From NCBI GenBank assembly GCA_022791755.1, contig JAAVZR010000034.1:1-61393 (forward strand): a DNA stretch of 61,393 nt, written 5' to 3'. The notes beneath the pieces were generated by a model. It made no database searches. It was not told the origin of the DNA and saw nothing but the letters and a program-made list of their open reading frames with translations. Positions 50,769-61,393 of the stretch are shown here, in pieces; position 1 is the stretch's first letter, and every line of letters starts with the position of its first letter. Position numbers and translations under genes: made by a program. The DNA comes from Lachnospiraceae bacterium (GTDB taxonomy: Bacteria; Bacillota; Clostridia; Lachnospirales; Lachnospiraceae).

Positions 50769-52631
50769 ATGGAGCCGAACTGGATCACTTTTATCCGGAT
50801 ACTGAGCAGGACCGAGGGCTTTACCGCTTTGAAGGTCCTGTCAGACCAGCTGGATCTGAGCGAGAGAAATCTGAAAAAGCTGATAAAAAGAAACGAAGCC
50901 TCCGGCAGAGAAAACGGCTTTCATCTGGAACATACGTCTCTGGGCGTGAGGCTCTGCATAGATGATAACCGCCGCTTTCTTCTGTTTTGGCAGGAAGGCG
51001 AAGCACAGATGGATACGGTGCGGTCCCGAATGGATTATATTCTGAGCCGTCTGGTGCAGACAGACGGTTATGTGCGGATAGAGGAGCTGGCAGACGAGCT
51101 GTATGTGAGCCGGGCCACCATAGACCGGATGATGGCGGAGATAAAGGATGCAGCCGGAGAATATGAACTGAGAGTTGTCAGCCGGCCGAAGTACGGTATC
51201 CGTCTGGAGGGGCCGGAGGTCGGCAAGAGGCTGTGTTATGCCAGACATGCGGCAGGAGAACGGCGTTTGGGCCAGGAAATCACAACTCGGGTACAGGCCA
51301 TACTGTCCGAAAAGCTGGAAGATTCGGGAATGACGCTGAACGACGCCGGGTTTTCCAATCTGGTCTATCACTGTGCCATCGCCGTCCGCCGGATACTGAA
51401 GGGAAACCAGTTAGACGGTGACGCGGATCTGCGTTTGGACGGAGAATATCAGAAGGAGTATGCCCTGGCCAGGGAGATCGCCAGAAGCTTCGAGACAGAT
51501 TTTCATATCTCTGTGGCGGAGAACGAGGTATATTATATTACCATGCATCTGCTGGGAAAGAAGGTCATGGAAAATATGCGGGCTGTCTGCCCGGAGATCA
51601 TTGACCTGACCGACCGTATTCTGGCGACGGTCCGGGAGCGGAGAGGAATTGACTTTTCCGGGGATGAGGAGTTAAAGACGATGCTGGCGCTCCACTTGCA
51701 GCCGATGCTGGCGAGACTTCGCTTCGGGATGAAACAGGAAAACCCGATGCTGGATCAGATCAGAACGCAGATGAACCGGGCTCACGAGCTGGCTCTCTAC
51801 GCCTCGCGTACCATCGAGGACAGGACAGGCCTATTGATGAATGAAGACGAGGCCGGATATCTGGCGCTCTATTTTGCACTGGCCCTGGAAAAACGGGAAA
51901 ACAGCAAAGGCCGGCGGAAGCTGGTTTTAGTGTGCGCTTCGGGCCGGGGAACGTCGAAGCTCTTGCAGTATAAGCTGAAGCGGCGGTACGGCTTTGCGGA
52001 TGAGGATCTGATTCTGGCATCGGCATTTGAGCTGGGAAGGATGGATCTGTCCCGGTGCGCCTGTATCCTGACGACGATTCCGTTGGAGGGTAGTTTCGAG
52101 GTTCCGGCGATCCTGATCGATGTCTCCCTGAGCGAATCCAGCCTGGAGAAGGTAGATTCCTTTGTGTATAAAACACCGGCTGCAACAGGCAGATCCGATG
52201 AGAATACCATTCGGGACAGGCTTATCTTTCTCAATCAGGAATTTCGCCGGCCGGAGGAGGCAATACGTTTTCTGTGCGACGCCGCACAAAAGGAATATGG
52301 CCTTTCGCCGGCCTTTACGGAATCGGTTCTTAAGAGGGAAGAGCTCAGCTCGACCGATGTGGGCAATCTGGTGGCCATGCCCCATCCTTTTGATTACGAT
52401 GTGGATGGGCCGGTCTTTGCGCTGATGACTTTGAAGAAGAATATTCGCTGGAAGAGAGGGCCGGTTCGCCTGATTCTGCTTCTGGCGCTGCCGAAACGGG
52501 AGACGGAAGAATCGGCCTGGCTGAACGATATGGCAGCGGAGCTGTGCTGTGATATGGAACGTATCAGCCGGATTCTGGAGGCGGTGGCTCCTAAAGAGGT
52601 GCATGTCTGTCTGTCGGGGGAAGAGGTATGA
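50769..52631 (+). CDS. PRD-domain PTS-controlled transcriptional regulator (copy 2)
   Basis: A 620-residue paralogue of 2091-3929 with the same domain order: N-terminal HTH (about 1-65), second HTH (IEELADELYVSRATIDRM), two PRDs (about 170-375), an EIIB-like domain with LVCASGRGTS and Cys389, and an EIIA-like domain with MPHP and His539. Phosphorylation by PTS proteins should set its activity. GAGG lies 7 bp before the ATG. It overlaps the next gene as ATGA, as in copy 1. Its probable targets are the divergently placed IIC and sulfatase (inference). Confidence 0.9.
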   Translation: MEPNWITFIRILSRTEGFTALKVLSDQLDLSERNLKKLIKRNEASGRENGFHLEHTSLGVRLCIDDNRRFLLFWQEGEAQMDTVRSRMDYILSRLVQTDGYVRIEELADELYVSRATIDRMMAEIKDAAGEYELRVVSRPKYGIRLEGPEVGKRLCYARHAAGERRLGQEITTRVQAILSEKLEDSGMTLNDAGFSNLVYHCAIAVRRILKGNQLDGDADLRLDGEYQKEYALAREIARSFETDFHISVAENEVYYITMHLLGKKVMENMRAVCPEIIDLTDRILATVRERRGIDFSGDEELKTMLALHLQPMLARLRFGMKQENPMLDQIRTQMNRAHELALYASRTIEDRTGLLMNEDEAGYLALYFALALEKRENSKGRRKLVLVCASGRGTSKLLQYKLKRRYGFADEDLILASAFELGRMDLSRCACILTTIPLEGSFEVPAILIDVSLSESSLEKVDSFVYKTPAATGRSDENTIRDRLIFLNQEFRRPEEAIRFLCDAAQKEYGLSPAFTESVLKREELSSTDVGNLVAMPHPFDYDVDGPVFALMTLKKNIRWKRGPVRLILLLALPKRETEESAWLNDMAAELCCDMERISRILEAVAPKEVHVCLSGEEV

Positions 52632-53497
52632 AGATTGTGCTGGTATGTGTGGGCGGGATTACGACCAATGTCCTGGCCAAGAAGATGAAAAAGTACGGAG
52701 AACAGAAAGGCTATGAGGATGAGACCCGGGCATTTTCCTACAGAAGCTGTGAGCAAAGCTTTCCGGAGGCAGATCTGATTCTGGTGGCTCCTCAGGCGCA
52801 GGTGTTTGCAAAGGGAATTCGGAAAATGGCTGAGGAGGAGCAGATACCCTGTCATGAGCTGGAGGAGGCCGATATCATTCTGGGGGATCCCGGCCGGATA
52901 TACCGGATCATTGATCTGTACCGAAAAAGCGGAGAGCGGGAGAAAAAGCCCAGAAAGCCCCTGACGTTAAACGGGCTTGTGCAAATCCTGGGCCAGTATA
53001 TTTTGACGCTGTCCCCCTTTCTGCTGGGGATCGCGGGGATTCGCCTGTTGTCCCTTATGATGGATAACCGTCTGCTGGACGGCCTGTACGCCTCTACCGG
53101 AGGGATCGCAGGGATTTACGCTGTTTTTGCTTTCGGATACTGTTTTGCGAAGCAGATGGAGAAGAGCCCGGTGATATACGGGATCCTCTGCCTGATCTGC
53201 TGTTTCATGCTGCTTCCGATGGGAGGCGCAGGGGCAGAGCATACGAGCCTTTTTGGTATTCGGGATTTTGGCATTGGCAACGGGTATATCCGGATTGAAA
53301 CGCTGGGTTTTCTGTCCTGCCTGTATCTGCTTCCCATATCCTGTGCCGCCTCATCTCTCTACTATTATCTGGATGGAAAGCTGATCTTTGAATTTCCCTA
53401 TTCGGCGAATATGCTGGAAGAGGTCCTGAAATCGGGTGTTACGATTCTCGGCTTCTTTTTTCTGAGAGTGTTTCTGGAAATCGTTTTGGGCGGATGA
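52628..53497 (+). CDS. EIIB-like domain fused to a five-segment membrane domain (copy 2)
   Basis: A 289-residue homologue of 3926-4792. EIIB-like half: strand then CVGGITTN loop with Cys7, and DLILVAPQAQVFAKGI, which matches DIILVTPQARAYAKGI in copy 1. Membrane segments fall at about 121-145, 160-176, 180-200, 228-250 and 268-289, nearly the same positions as in copy 1, although sequence there is weakly conserved. It is not a IIC. Coupled to the PRD regulator by an ATGA overlap. Function unknown; a membrane-anchored phospho-signalling partner of the regulator is my working idea. Confidence 0.75.
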   Translation: MKIVLVCVGGITTNVLAKKMKKYGEQKGYEDETRAFSYRSCEQSFPEADLILVAPQAQVFAKGIRKMAEEEQIPCHELEEADIILGDPGRIYRIIDLYRKSGEREKKPRKPLTLNGLVQILGQYILTLSPFLLGIAGIRLLSLMMDNRLLDGLYASTGGIAGIYAVFAFGYCFAKQMEKSPVIYGILCLICCFMLLPMGGAGAEHTSLFGIRDFGIGNGYIRIETLGFLSCLYLLPISCAASSLYYYLDGKLIFEFPYSANMLEEVLKSGVTILGFFFLRVFLEIVLGG

Positions 53498-53530
53498 CGC
53501 CAGGACTTATTCCGATCAATATGTAAAAAG

Positions 53531-53573
53531 AAAAACGCCGCGGTCCGGGACTTCCCGAAACCGGCGGCGTTTT
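53531..53573. terminator. Bidirectional terminator between convergent genes
   Basis: AAACGCCG and CGGCGTTT-type arms with internal CGG/CCG pairing, an A-run on the left and Ts on the right. It lies between the EIIB-membrane gene and the leftward sulfatase. Confidence 0.8.
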
Positions 53574-53593
53574 GCGTGTGATGCGGCGACGGT

Positions 53594-55042
53594 TTATCTC
53601 TTATCTCTGCGTACCGGCACATAGTCGCCGGTCTCGATCATGAAGTCCAGCATCTTCAGCTGGCATTCTCTGGCGGTTTCGGCGTACTGAGGGTCATGGA
53701 TTCGATTGGTCAGCTCCATGGGATCTTTTTCGAGATCATACAGCTCATCGTCCTCATACAGACGCTTGACATATTTGACCTTGTGTGTGCGGTACATGAC
53801 TGCCTTGGTGTGTTCACCGTTTTCACTGGCCTGGGTACTCAGGCGGGGCCAGTAGGGCGATTCGGGACCATGCCCCTTCTCCATGCAGTGTTCTTCGCCA
53901 TAGATCCGGCCGCCTTCACAGCAGACAGCTTCCCTGTGCTCGTCGCAGACGCCTTCGATCACAGGCAGGAGAGACTTCCCGAACTGGCGGTAACCGGGGT
54001 CGATGCCAGTCAGGTCCGCCACGGTGGCAGTCAGGTCCACCAGCTCCGCCAGGGCCGTGGTGACGCGGGGATTGCAGGGGATCCCTTTGGCCGGACGCAC
54101 GATCAGAGGGACATTGCAGACCGGATCGTCAAAGCAGTTTTGAACCTTCTCGGCGATGCCGTAATCTCCGGTATAGTCTCCGTGGTCGCTGAAGACAAAG
54201 ATAGTGGTCTGATCATCCACACCGGTCTCTGTGAGTTTTGCTTTCAGGCGGCCGAAGAGATCGTCGAATTTGGCTGTCATGTCCAGGTAGGTGGCTCGCA
54301 GTTCACTCCATCTCTCCTCGGGCCAGCCGGTCAGCTGCTGCTTATCATGTATGCCATGGAGCATACCGGGCTTGCCTGTGGTGGCAGAGAGATCAGGTCT
54401 TCTGGGAGGCAAAGCCTCACGGTCCGTCATGCCATAGAAGGGTTTGCTGCACCCGTATGGAGGATGGGGGAAGCCCAGAGTCACATAGAGGAAGAAGGGC
54501 TTATCGCTGCCGTTTTTTTGCCGGGCTTCCAGATACTCGATGGCGTGATTGACAATATTATCATCACCGTTTTCCATGGTCATGGCGCCGGTGGTATCTC
54601 CCAGGTAAAAGGAGTAGAGGTTATCCGGAGAGCCCGCGGCTGCCGGAGCGGCAGACCGTTTTTGCAGGGCGTCCAGATCAAAGCCAGAATAGTAGTCGTT
54701 ACAGTAGGCTTCCTTGCTCTTATCTGCGGGAACCACGTCGTTTCTGCCGCACCAGACGACTTCATACCCGTTCTGCTTCATGGTCTTCAGAATATTGGGT
54801 TCGTCGTCATTCTGTAGAAAATGCATGGTCCGGTGTCCCATGGTGTGGGGATACAGGCCGGTCAGAAAGCTGCAACGGCTGGGAACACAGACAGGATTCT
54901 GGCAGAAGGCATTGCGAAAGGAAACGCCCTCCGCGGCCAGGGCATCCAGGTTGGGCGTGTGAGATGCTGTGTTCCCCAGATGGTGAAGAGTATCAGCGCG
55001 CATCTGATCCGCTGCAAAATAAACGATGTTTTGTCTTTCCAT
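53594..55042 (-). CDS. Sulfatase (arylsulfatase type I), cytoplasmic
   Basis: A 482-residue enzyme with the sulfatase signature CVPSR (Cys52-x-Pro-Ser-Arg56) in NPVCVPSRCSFLTGLYP; Cys52 is converted to formylglycine by an anaerobic sulfatase-maturating radical SAM enzyme, not in this window. ADQMRADTLHH supplies metal-binding residues, and FSDHGDYTGDYG the second metal/sulfate site. No signal peptide, so it should desulfate an imported substrate. It is downstream of a PTS IIC in the same orientation, suggesting transport and desulfation of a sulfated sugar. AAAGGAG precedes the start. Confidence 0.92.
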   Translation of the reverse strand: MERQNIVYFAADQMRADTLHHLGNTASHTPNLDALAAEGVSFRNAFCQNPVCVPSRCSFLTGLYPHTMGHRTMHFLQNDDEPNILKTMKQNGYEVVWCGRNDVVPADKSKEAYCNDYYSGFDLDALQKRSAAPAAAGSPDNLYSFYLGDTTGAMTMENGDDNIVNHAIEYLEARQKNGSDKPFFLYVTLGFPHPPYGCSKPFYGMTDREALPPRRPDLSATTGKPGMLHGIHDKQQLTGWPEERWSELRATYLDMTAKFDDLFGRLKAKLTETGVDDQTTIFVFSDHGDYTGDYGIAEKVQNCFDDPVCNVPLIVRPAKGIPCNPRVTTALAELVDLTATVADLTGIDPGYRQFGKSLLPVIEGVCDEHREAVCCEGGRIYGEEHCMEKGHGPESPYWPRLSTQASENGEHTKAVMYRTHKVKYVKRLYEDDELYDLEKDPMELTNRIHDPQYAETARECQLKMLDFMIETGDYVPVRRDKR

Positions 55043-55207
55043 AATTCTCCTTTCCTGTTTTTGGGGGATGGCCGGAAGGCCCGGCTTCCGGCGGCTGCTT
55101 GCTGTCCGGAGGCTCCGGGGTCATGCTCTTTATGTAAATATAAGAAACATGACCTTTTGACCTCGGTATTATTATAATAGATGGTAAGCCGTCTGAAAAG
55201 AGTTTTA

Positions 55208-56494
55208 TCAGCTCTGGGCGGAATCTACGGCGCTCTCCTCACTCACTGCCTTCTTATCCGCGACCATGAAGAAGGGATAGTAAAGCGCCATATTGGCGAC
55301 GACCATCAGGCAGGCCCAGACGGCGCCGGTCCAGTGGGCATTGACCAGAGCCCCCAGTATGGGCAGAGGAATGAACATGTTCAGCCCGGCTCCTGTGGGT
55401 GCGGGCATCAGGCCGATGCCGGTCACAAACATGGTAAGGAAGAATGTGATGACCGGTGAGAGCACGAAAGGAACCAGCATGATCGGGTTCATGACGATGG
55501 GCGTACCAAACATCATGGGCTCGGTGATATTAAACAGGGATGTGGGCAGGGCAACCTTAGAGATCGACTTGTACCGGTGAGATTTACCGCGCAGGAACAT
55601 CAAAAGGTTCAGGGCCAGCAGACCGATGCTGGGGCAGATCATGGTGGCGATCACCCATTCCGGATGGGGAGCGGCCGTTCCGGCGGCGAAAGCGGCCAGG
55701 TTAGCGGCGCTGGCTGTCATGATGATAGGCTGCATGGCGCCGTTGACGATGGAGCCGCCATGGATGCCAAGCCACCAGAAAAGTTTTACCATAATCATAT
55801 AGATCAAGCATCCGGTCAGACCGCCGGCCACGTTCATCAGAGGGGCCTGGAGGACTTTGTAGATGATATTTTGGGCTGTGCCGTAGGGTGTCAGGGCCAG
55901 GAGATAGCGAAGCAACAGGAAGATTACGAAAACCAGACCGCCAGGGATCATGGCCTCAAACATACCGGCCACATTGGGAGGTACGGAATCAGGCATATGT
56001 AACTTCCAGCCTCTGTCGAGGAAAAACACATAGAGCCGTGTGGCGACCAGACCACAGATGAGGGACAGGAAGATACCCTGAGCGCCTACGGAGGCCACAG
56101 GAATGACGTTCTCCATGGTGGTGACGATGGTCTCTCCGGCATCATTCACGGCGGAGGTAGATGCGGTCAGGGGAGTCAGAATCATAAAGGCGCCGAAGGA
56201 AATGATCCCGGCGGAAAACCCGTCCCTATTAAAAGACTTGGCCAGCGTATAGGCCATGGAAAATACCACATAGACCGCCATCAGGTTGGAGGTAATATTG
56301 ACCGGGATGGAAAGAAGATCCCCCAGCCCGCTGGTGGTGAGGAAAGTCTGCCAGGGACCGATCGGTATGGATTTGATCAGTGTGAACAGAGATCCTGCGA
56401 TGGTGACAGCCGCTATGCTCATAAAGCCGTTGGTAATGGCCTTCATATAGCGGGTTTGTGTGAAATCGATGATTTTTTGTAAATACTTGTTCAT
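55208..56494 (-). CDS. PTS sugar transporter subunit IIC, lactose/cellobiose family (copy 2)
   Basis: A 428-residue permease close to 4929-6224 (TRYMKAITNGFMS, GSLFTLIKSIPIG, MPDSVPPNV, TEPMMFGTPIVMNP). I chose the ATG at 56494, 4-5 bp after AAGGAGGGG; the frame is open 13 codons further up without a site. It is 165 bp upstream of the sulfatase and its likely co-transcribed partner. No EIIA or soluble EIIB of this class is adjacent. The PRD regulator/EIIB-membrane pair ends 3 kb away on the opposite strand. Confidence 0.92.
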   Translation of the reverse strand: MNKYLQKIIDFTQTRYMKAITNGFMSIAAVTIAGSLFTLIKSIPIGPWQTFLTTSGLGDLLSIPVNITSNLMAVYVVFSMAYTLAKSFNRDGFSAGIISFGAFMILTPLTASTSAVNDAGETIVTTMENVIPVASVGAQGIFLSLICGLVATRLYVFFLDRGWKLHMPDSVPPNVAGMFEAMIPGGLVFVIFLLLRYLLALTPYGTAQNIIYKVLQAPLMNVAGGLTGCLIYMIMVKLFWWLGIHGGSIVNGAMQPIIMTASAANLAAFAAGTAAPHPEWVIATMICPSIGLLALNLLMFLRGKSHRYKSISKVALPTSLFNITEPMMFGTPIVMNPIMLVPFVLSPVITFFLTMFVTGIGLMPAPTGAGLNMFIPLPILGALVNAHWTGAVWACLMVVANMALYYPFFMVADKKAVSEESAVDSAQS

Positions 56495-56758
56495 ATGCCC
56501 CTCCTTAAATAATTTGTACAGAAAGCATAACATGACCGGGCAGGTTTTACATTATCATGAGATAGCATGAAATATGCCGCCTGGTGACAAGGAAAAGATA
56601 TACAAAAACAGAGAGACTTTCTGATAAAGAACTGTGCATATAGTATACTTTGAGACAGGATGCGAATTCAGTATAATAATCTTATCGGCAAAAGTCAACA
56701 TATCGTTATGAGGGCTCCATACCAAACACAGGAATGCGTTTAGTATGATTGAAAAAAC

Positions 56759-56787
56759 TTGACACATGGATTGTCATGTGGTAGACT
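56759..56787 (+). promoter_or_regulatory. Promoter of the beta-glucoside operon with palindrome in the spacer
   Basis: TTGACA (56759-56764), 17-bp spacer, TAGACT (56782-56787). The spacer holds a perfect CACATG-N6-CATGTG inverted repeat (56763-56780), a possible operator for a repressor or other factor. Between 56495 and 56758 I see no supported gene; on the minus strand TGTAAA and TATGCT about 16 bp apart near 56525-56552 may be the IIC promoter. Confidence 0.75.
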
Positions 56788-56818
56788 GATTACAGTTAAA
56801 AATGGCATGAAGTAATAA

Positions 56819-56846
56819 GGGATTGTAACTCTTCGAGGCATTACCC
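56819..56846 (+). promoter_or_regulatory. RNA antiterminator site (RAT) 1, LicT/BglG type
   Basis: GGGATTGTAACTCTTCGAGG followed by CATTACCC matches the RAT consensus GGATTGT-N-AC...GGCA...ACC. It overlaps the 5' arm of the terminator at 56827-56880, so LicT binding and termination exclude each other. Confidence 0.85.
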
Positions 56847-56880
56847 ATTAAAGGGGGGGATTATGCACGGAGAGTTTTTT
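56827..56880 (+). terminator. LicT-controlled terminator 1 (upstream of licT-like gene)
   Basis: AACTCTTCG pairs with CGGAGAGTT (one G-T pair) and is followed by six Ts. The 5' arm is within RAT 1. Confidence 0.85.
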
Positions 56881-56971
56881 GTATTATATAATGACGAGAA
56901 AGAAAGCAGAAAATGCCCGGCCGGGAGTGTCAGACAAACCGCGAGGATCCGGATAAAACGGGAGAAAACCC

Positions 56972-57829
56972 ATGAAGATAATTAAGAAAATCAATAATAA
57001 TGTGGCGCTGGGACAGGATGGTGACGGACGGGAGGTGATTCTGTTCGGAAAAGGGATTGGATTTGAGCGGATGCCCTATGAGCTTTCCGATCTGTCCCGA
57101 ATCGATCGGACTTACTATGACATGGACCCCAGATATTACGGTTTGCTGACGGAGATTCCGGAAGAGATATTTCATCTGGTCACAAAGTTTTTGGATACGG
57201 TCCGTTCCCGGATCAGGAGGCCTATGAACCCCAATCTGCTGTTTGTGCTGGCGGATCACATCCACTTTGCGGCAGAGCGGGACCGAAAAGGAATGAATTT
57301 ATCTCTTCCCTATTCCTATGAACTGGAGTATGAATATCCGGAGATCACAGATCTGGCCATGCGCTTTGTGGGCCATATCAATAGGGAGCTGCATGTGAGA
57401 CTGGGGCGGGGAGAGGTGACCAGCATCACATCACATATCCTGAACGCCATGGAGGGGGAGAAAAAACCGGCCAAGAAAACTTTGGCGATGCTAGAAAAAG
57501 CGCAGGAGCGGACGGACCGTGTGATCGAGGCGGTGACGGACATCGTGGAGACGTATTTTGGCATGAAGATCCACAAAGACGGATTCCATTATTTTCGTTT
57601 TAAAAATCATATCAAATTTTTTGTGCAGAGGAAGGCGCGGCAGGAAGAGTTTGGAGACGGCAATGAGGAACTGTATCAGAATATGAAGAAGACATCTCCG
57701 AGGCTTTGGGAATGTGTGTCGCAGATCGACGCATATATGGAAAACGAATTTGGGGAGAACTGTCCTCATGAAGAGCTGCTTTATCTGATGATTCATGTGA
57801 ATCAATTATGCCGGCAACAAAAAGGATAA
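56972..57829 (+). CDS. LicT/BglG-family RNA-binding antiterminator
   Basis: A 285-residue transcriptional antiterminator. Residues 1-56 are the CAT RNA-binding domain (MKIIKKINNNVALGQDGDGR...), then PRD1 (about 65-170, with DHIHFAAERDR) and PRD2 (about 175-280). Unphosphorylated by its EII, it binds RAT sequences to prevent termination. Two RATs flank it, one before its own gene and one before the IIBC gene, making both autoregulated and substrate-induced. GGGAGA precedes the ATG. Confidence 0.94.
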   Translation: MKIIKKINNNVALGQDGDGREVILFGKGIGFERMPYELSDLSRIDRTYYDMDPRYYGLLTEIPEEIFHLVTKFLDTVRSRIRRPMNPNLLFVLADHIHFAAERDRKGMNLSLPYSYELEYEYPEITDLAMRFVGHINRELHVRLGRGEVTSITSHILNAMEGEKKPAKKTLAMLEKAQERTDRVIEAVTDIVETYFGMKIHKDGFHYFRFKNHIKFFVQRKARQEEFGDGNEELYQNMKKTSPRLWECVSQIDAYMENEFGENCPHEELLYLMIHVNQLCRQQKG

Positions 57830-57831
57830 GA

Positions 57832-57856
57832 GGATTGTAACCAATCGGGCATTACC
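57832..57856 (+). promoter_or_regulatory. RNA antiterminator site (RAT) 2
   Basis: GGATTGTAACCAATCGGGC then ATTACC: the same consensus as RAT 1, starting 3 bp after the licT-like stop. The end overlaps the 5' arm of terminator 2. Confidence 0.85.
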
Positions 57857-57903
57857 TCGGGAAAGGGAAAACAAGGATGTTTTCTGCTTTTTCGAGGTTT
57901 TTT
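57855..57903 (+). terminator. LicT-controlled terminator 2 (upstream of PTS IIBC)
   Basis: CCTCGGGAAAGGGAAAACA pairs with TGTTTTCTGCTTTTTCGAGG (minor bulge), an AGGA loop and six Ts. It would stop transcription 90 bp before the IIBC gene unless RAT 2 is bound. Confidence 0.88.
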
Positions 57904-57993
57904 GCTGTCAGGGCCGGGGATGCCGGCGCGGTATCCGGGCAGGACAGCCGCTATAGAACACATATGAGCAGGAGAGGAAAGGAAGGAATCGAG

Positions 57994-60907
<2,914 letters not shown>

Positions 60908-60919
60908 GGAAATAGAAGT

Positions 60920-60984
60920 GACGCCAGGCTCTTCGTACCCTCCAAAAGGCAGGCCGGAAATGGTATTGTCGTTGCCCTGGCGTC
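60920..60984 (+). terminator. Possible terminator or long hairpin after the GH1 gene
   Basis: GACGCCAGG and CCTGGCGTC (9 bp) enclose a 47-base loop; the T-run is weak. It may end the beta-glucoside operon ahead of the rRNA promoter. Confidence 0.4.
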
Positions 60985-61044
60985 TCTCTCCGTATTCCCA
61001 ACAGTTGTGATAATAACTTTATTAAAAAAAGTCGAAAAAAGGTG

Positions 61045-61073
61045 TTGACAAGTCTGGACAGATGTGGTAATCT
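61045..61073 (+). promoter_or_regulatory. rRNA operon promoter
   Basis: TTGACA (61045-61050), exact 17 bp and TAATCT (61068-61073), preceded by A-tracts (AAAAAAA and GAAAAAA) like an UP element. The roughly 260-nt leader that follows holds no gene; CTTGATAACAGAAC near 61113 resembles rRNA-leader antitermination/processing sequences. Confidence 0.85.
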
Positions 61074-61333
61074 ATCAAAGCTGTCAGCGAGACAGCAGCG
61101 AAAGACACAGAACCTTGATAACAGAACAGTATATTCCAACCCTGAAAATTTCTTTAAAAGATTTGGGTGCGCATAGCACATGCCGGCTTGCCGACAGGGG
61201 ATATGCATAACCGAATCGCCGCAGAACAAGAAACGAAGTTTCGCGTGCGCGGAGAGATTTTTGGAACAAAACCTAGAAAAAGGTAAAACGGAAAAAGATA
61301 AGCTGGATGTTTATCTTAGACCAAGACAAACTT

Positions 61334-61393
<60 letters not shown>

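Noticed and set aside
56555..56767. 70-residue frame on the minus strand between IIC and the licT-like gene
   Set aside because: AT-rich intergenic DNA overlapping the licT promoter; no ribosome site and no motif.

Overview
This window looks like chromosomal DNA of an anaerobic gut Firmicute of the Lachnospiraceae / Clostridium cluster XIVa type. Reasons: a Clostridia-style dnaX-ybaB-recR block and SRP RNA, a T-box leader, two LicT-type antiterminator sites, many PTS genes, strong AGGAGG ribosome sites with some TTG starts, and a 16S rRNA 5' end (cut by the window edge) of the Lachnospiraceae type. G+C is moderate to high; positions 1-1700 and the small sigma cassette near 7 kb are visibly more AT-rich.

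Layout. 0-1.5 kb: an Old Yellow Enzyme flavoprotein divergent from an HxlR regulator. 1.8-2.0 kb: a long foldback repeat. 2.0-6.2 kb: a PTS-responsive PRD regulator, a coupled EIIB-like membrane protein and a PTS IIC. 6.4-8.2 kb: a secreted DxDGDG-repeat protein, an ECF sigma factor and an RsgI-like anti-sigma factor. 8.3-10.4 kb: a MATE exporter and an AraC-GNAT regulator. 10.6-18.5 kb: a radical SAM enzyme, a D-cysteine desulfhydrase-like PLP enzyme, a second ECF/RsgI pair with PepSY repeats, a Tat-lipoprotein flavin reductase and a HemW-like radical SAM protein. 18.6-21.8 kb: larE-larB-larC for the nickel-pincer cofactor, behind a structured leader. 21.9-22.3 kb: remnant of a PTS IIC. 22.3-29.8 kb: a glycerol-3-phosphate oxidation operon (glpA-like, FAD oxidoreductase, DUF1667, glpP, glpK) plus a GH2 glycosidase, with a GlpP-type terminator leader. 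30.1-34.1 kb: 64-bp tandem repeats running into the promoter of a two-component system. 34.2-35.6 kb: an atypical tyrosine recombinase and a 275-bp nested palindromic element.

36-38.8 kb: a coiled-coil membrane protein, tadA, an esterase and the SRP RNA. 39-43.6 kb: a T-box-controlled operon of a molybdopterin enzyme fused to a four-cluster ferredoxin domain, and an NhaC-family antiporter. 43.9-50.8 kb: greA, dnaX, ybaB, recR, a repeat-rich TPR-like protein and cvpA. 50.8-56.5 kb: a second PRD regulator plus EIIB-membrane protein, facing a sulfatase and a second IIC. 56.7-60.9 kb: a licT-bglP-bglA-type beta-glucoside operon with two RNA antiterminator/terminator switches. 61 kb: rRNA promoter and start of 16S rRNA.

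The most interesting points are the duplicated, translationally coupled pair of PRD regulator and membrane-anchored EIIB-like protein, whose two copies share the same five-segment membrane layout, and the T-box in front of a molybdoenzyme/NhaC operon. All functional statements rest on reading motifs by eye; no database search was run.
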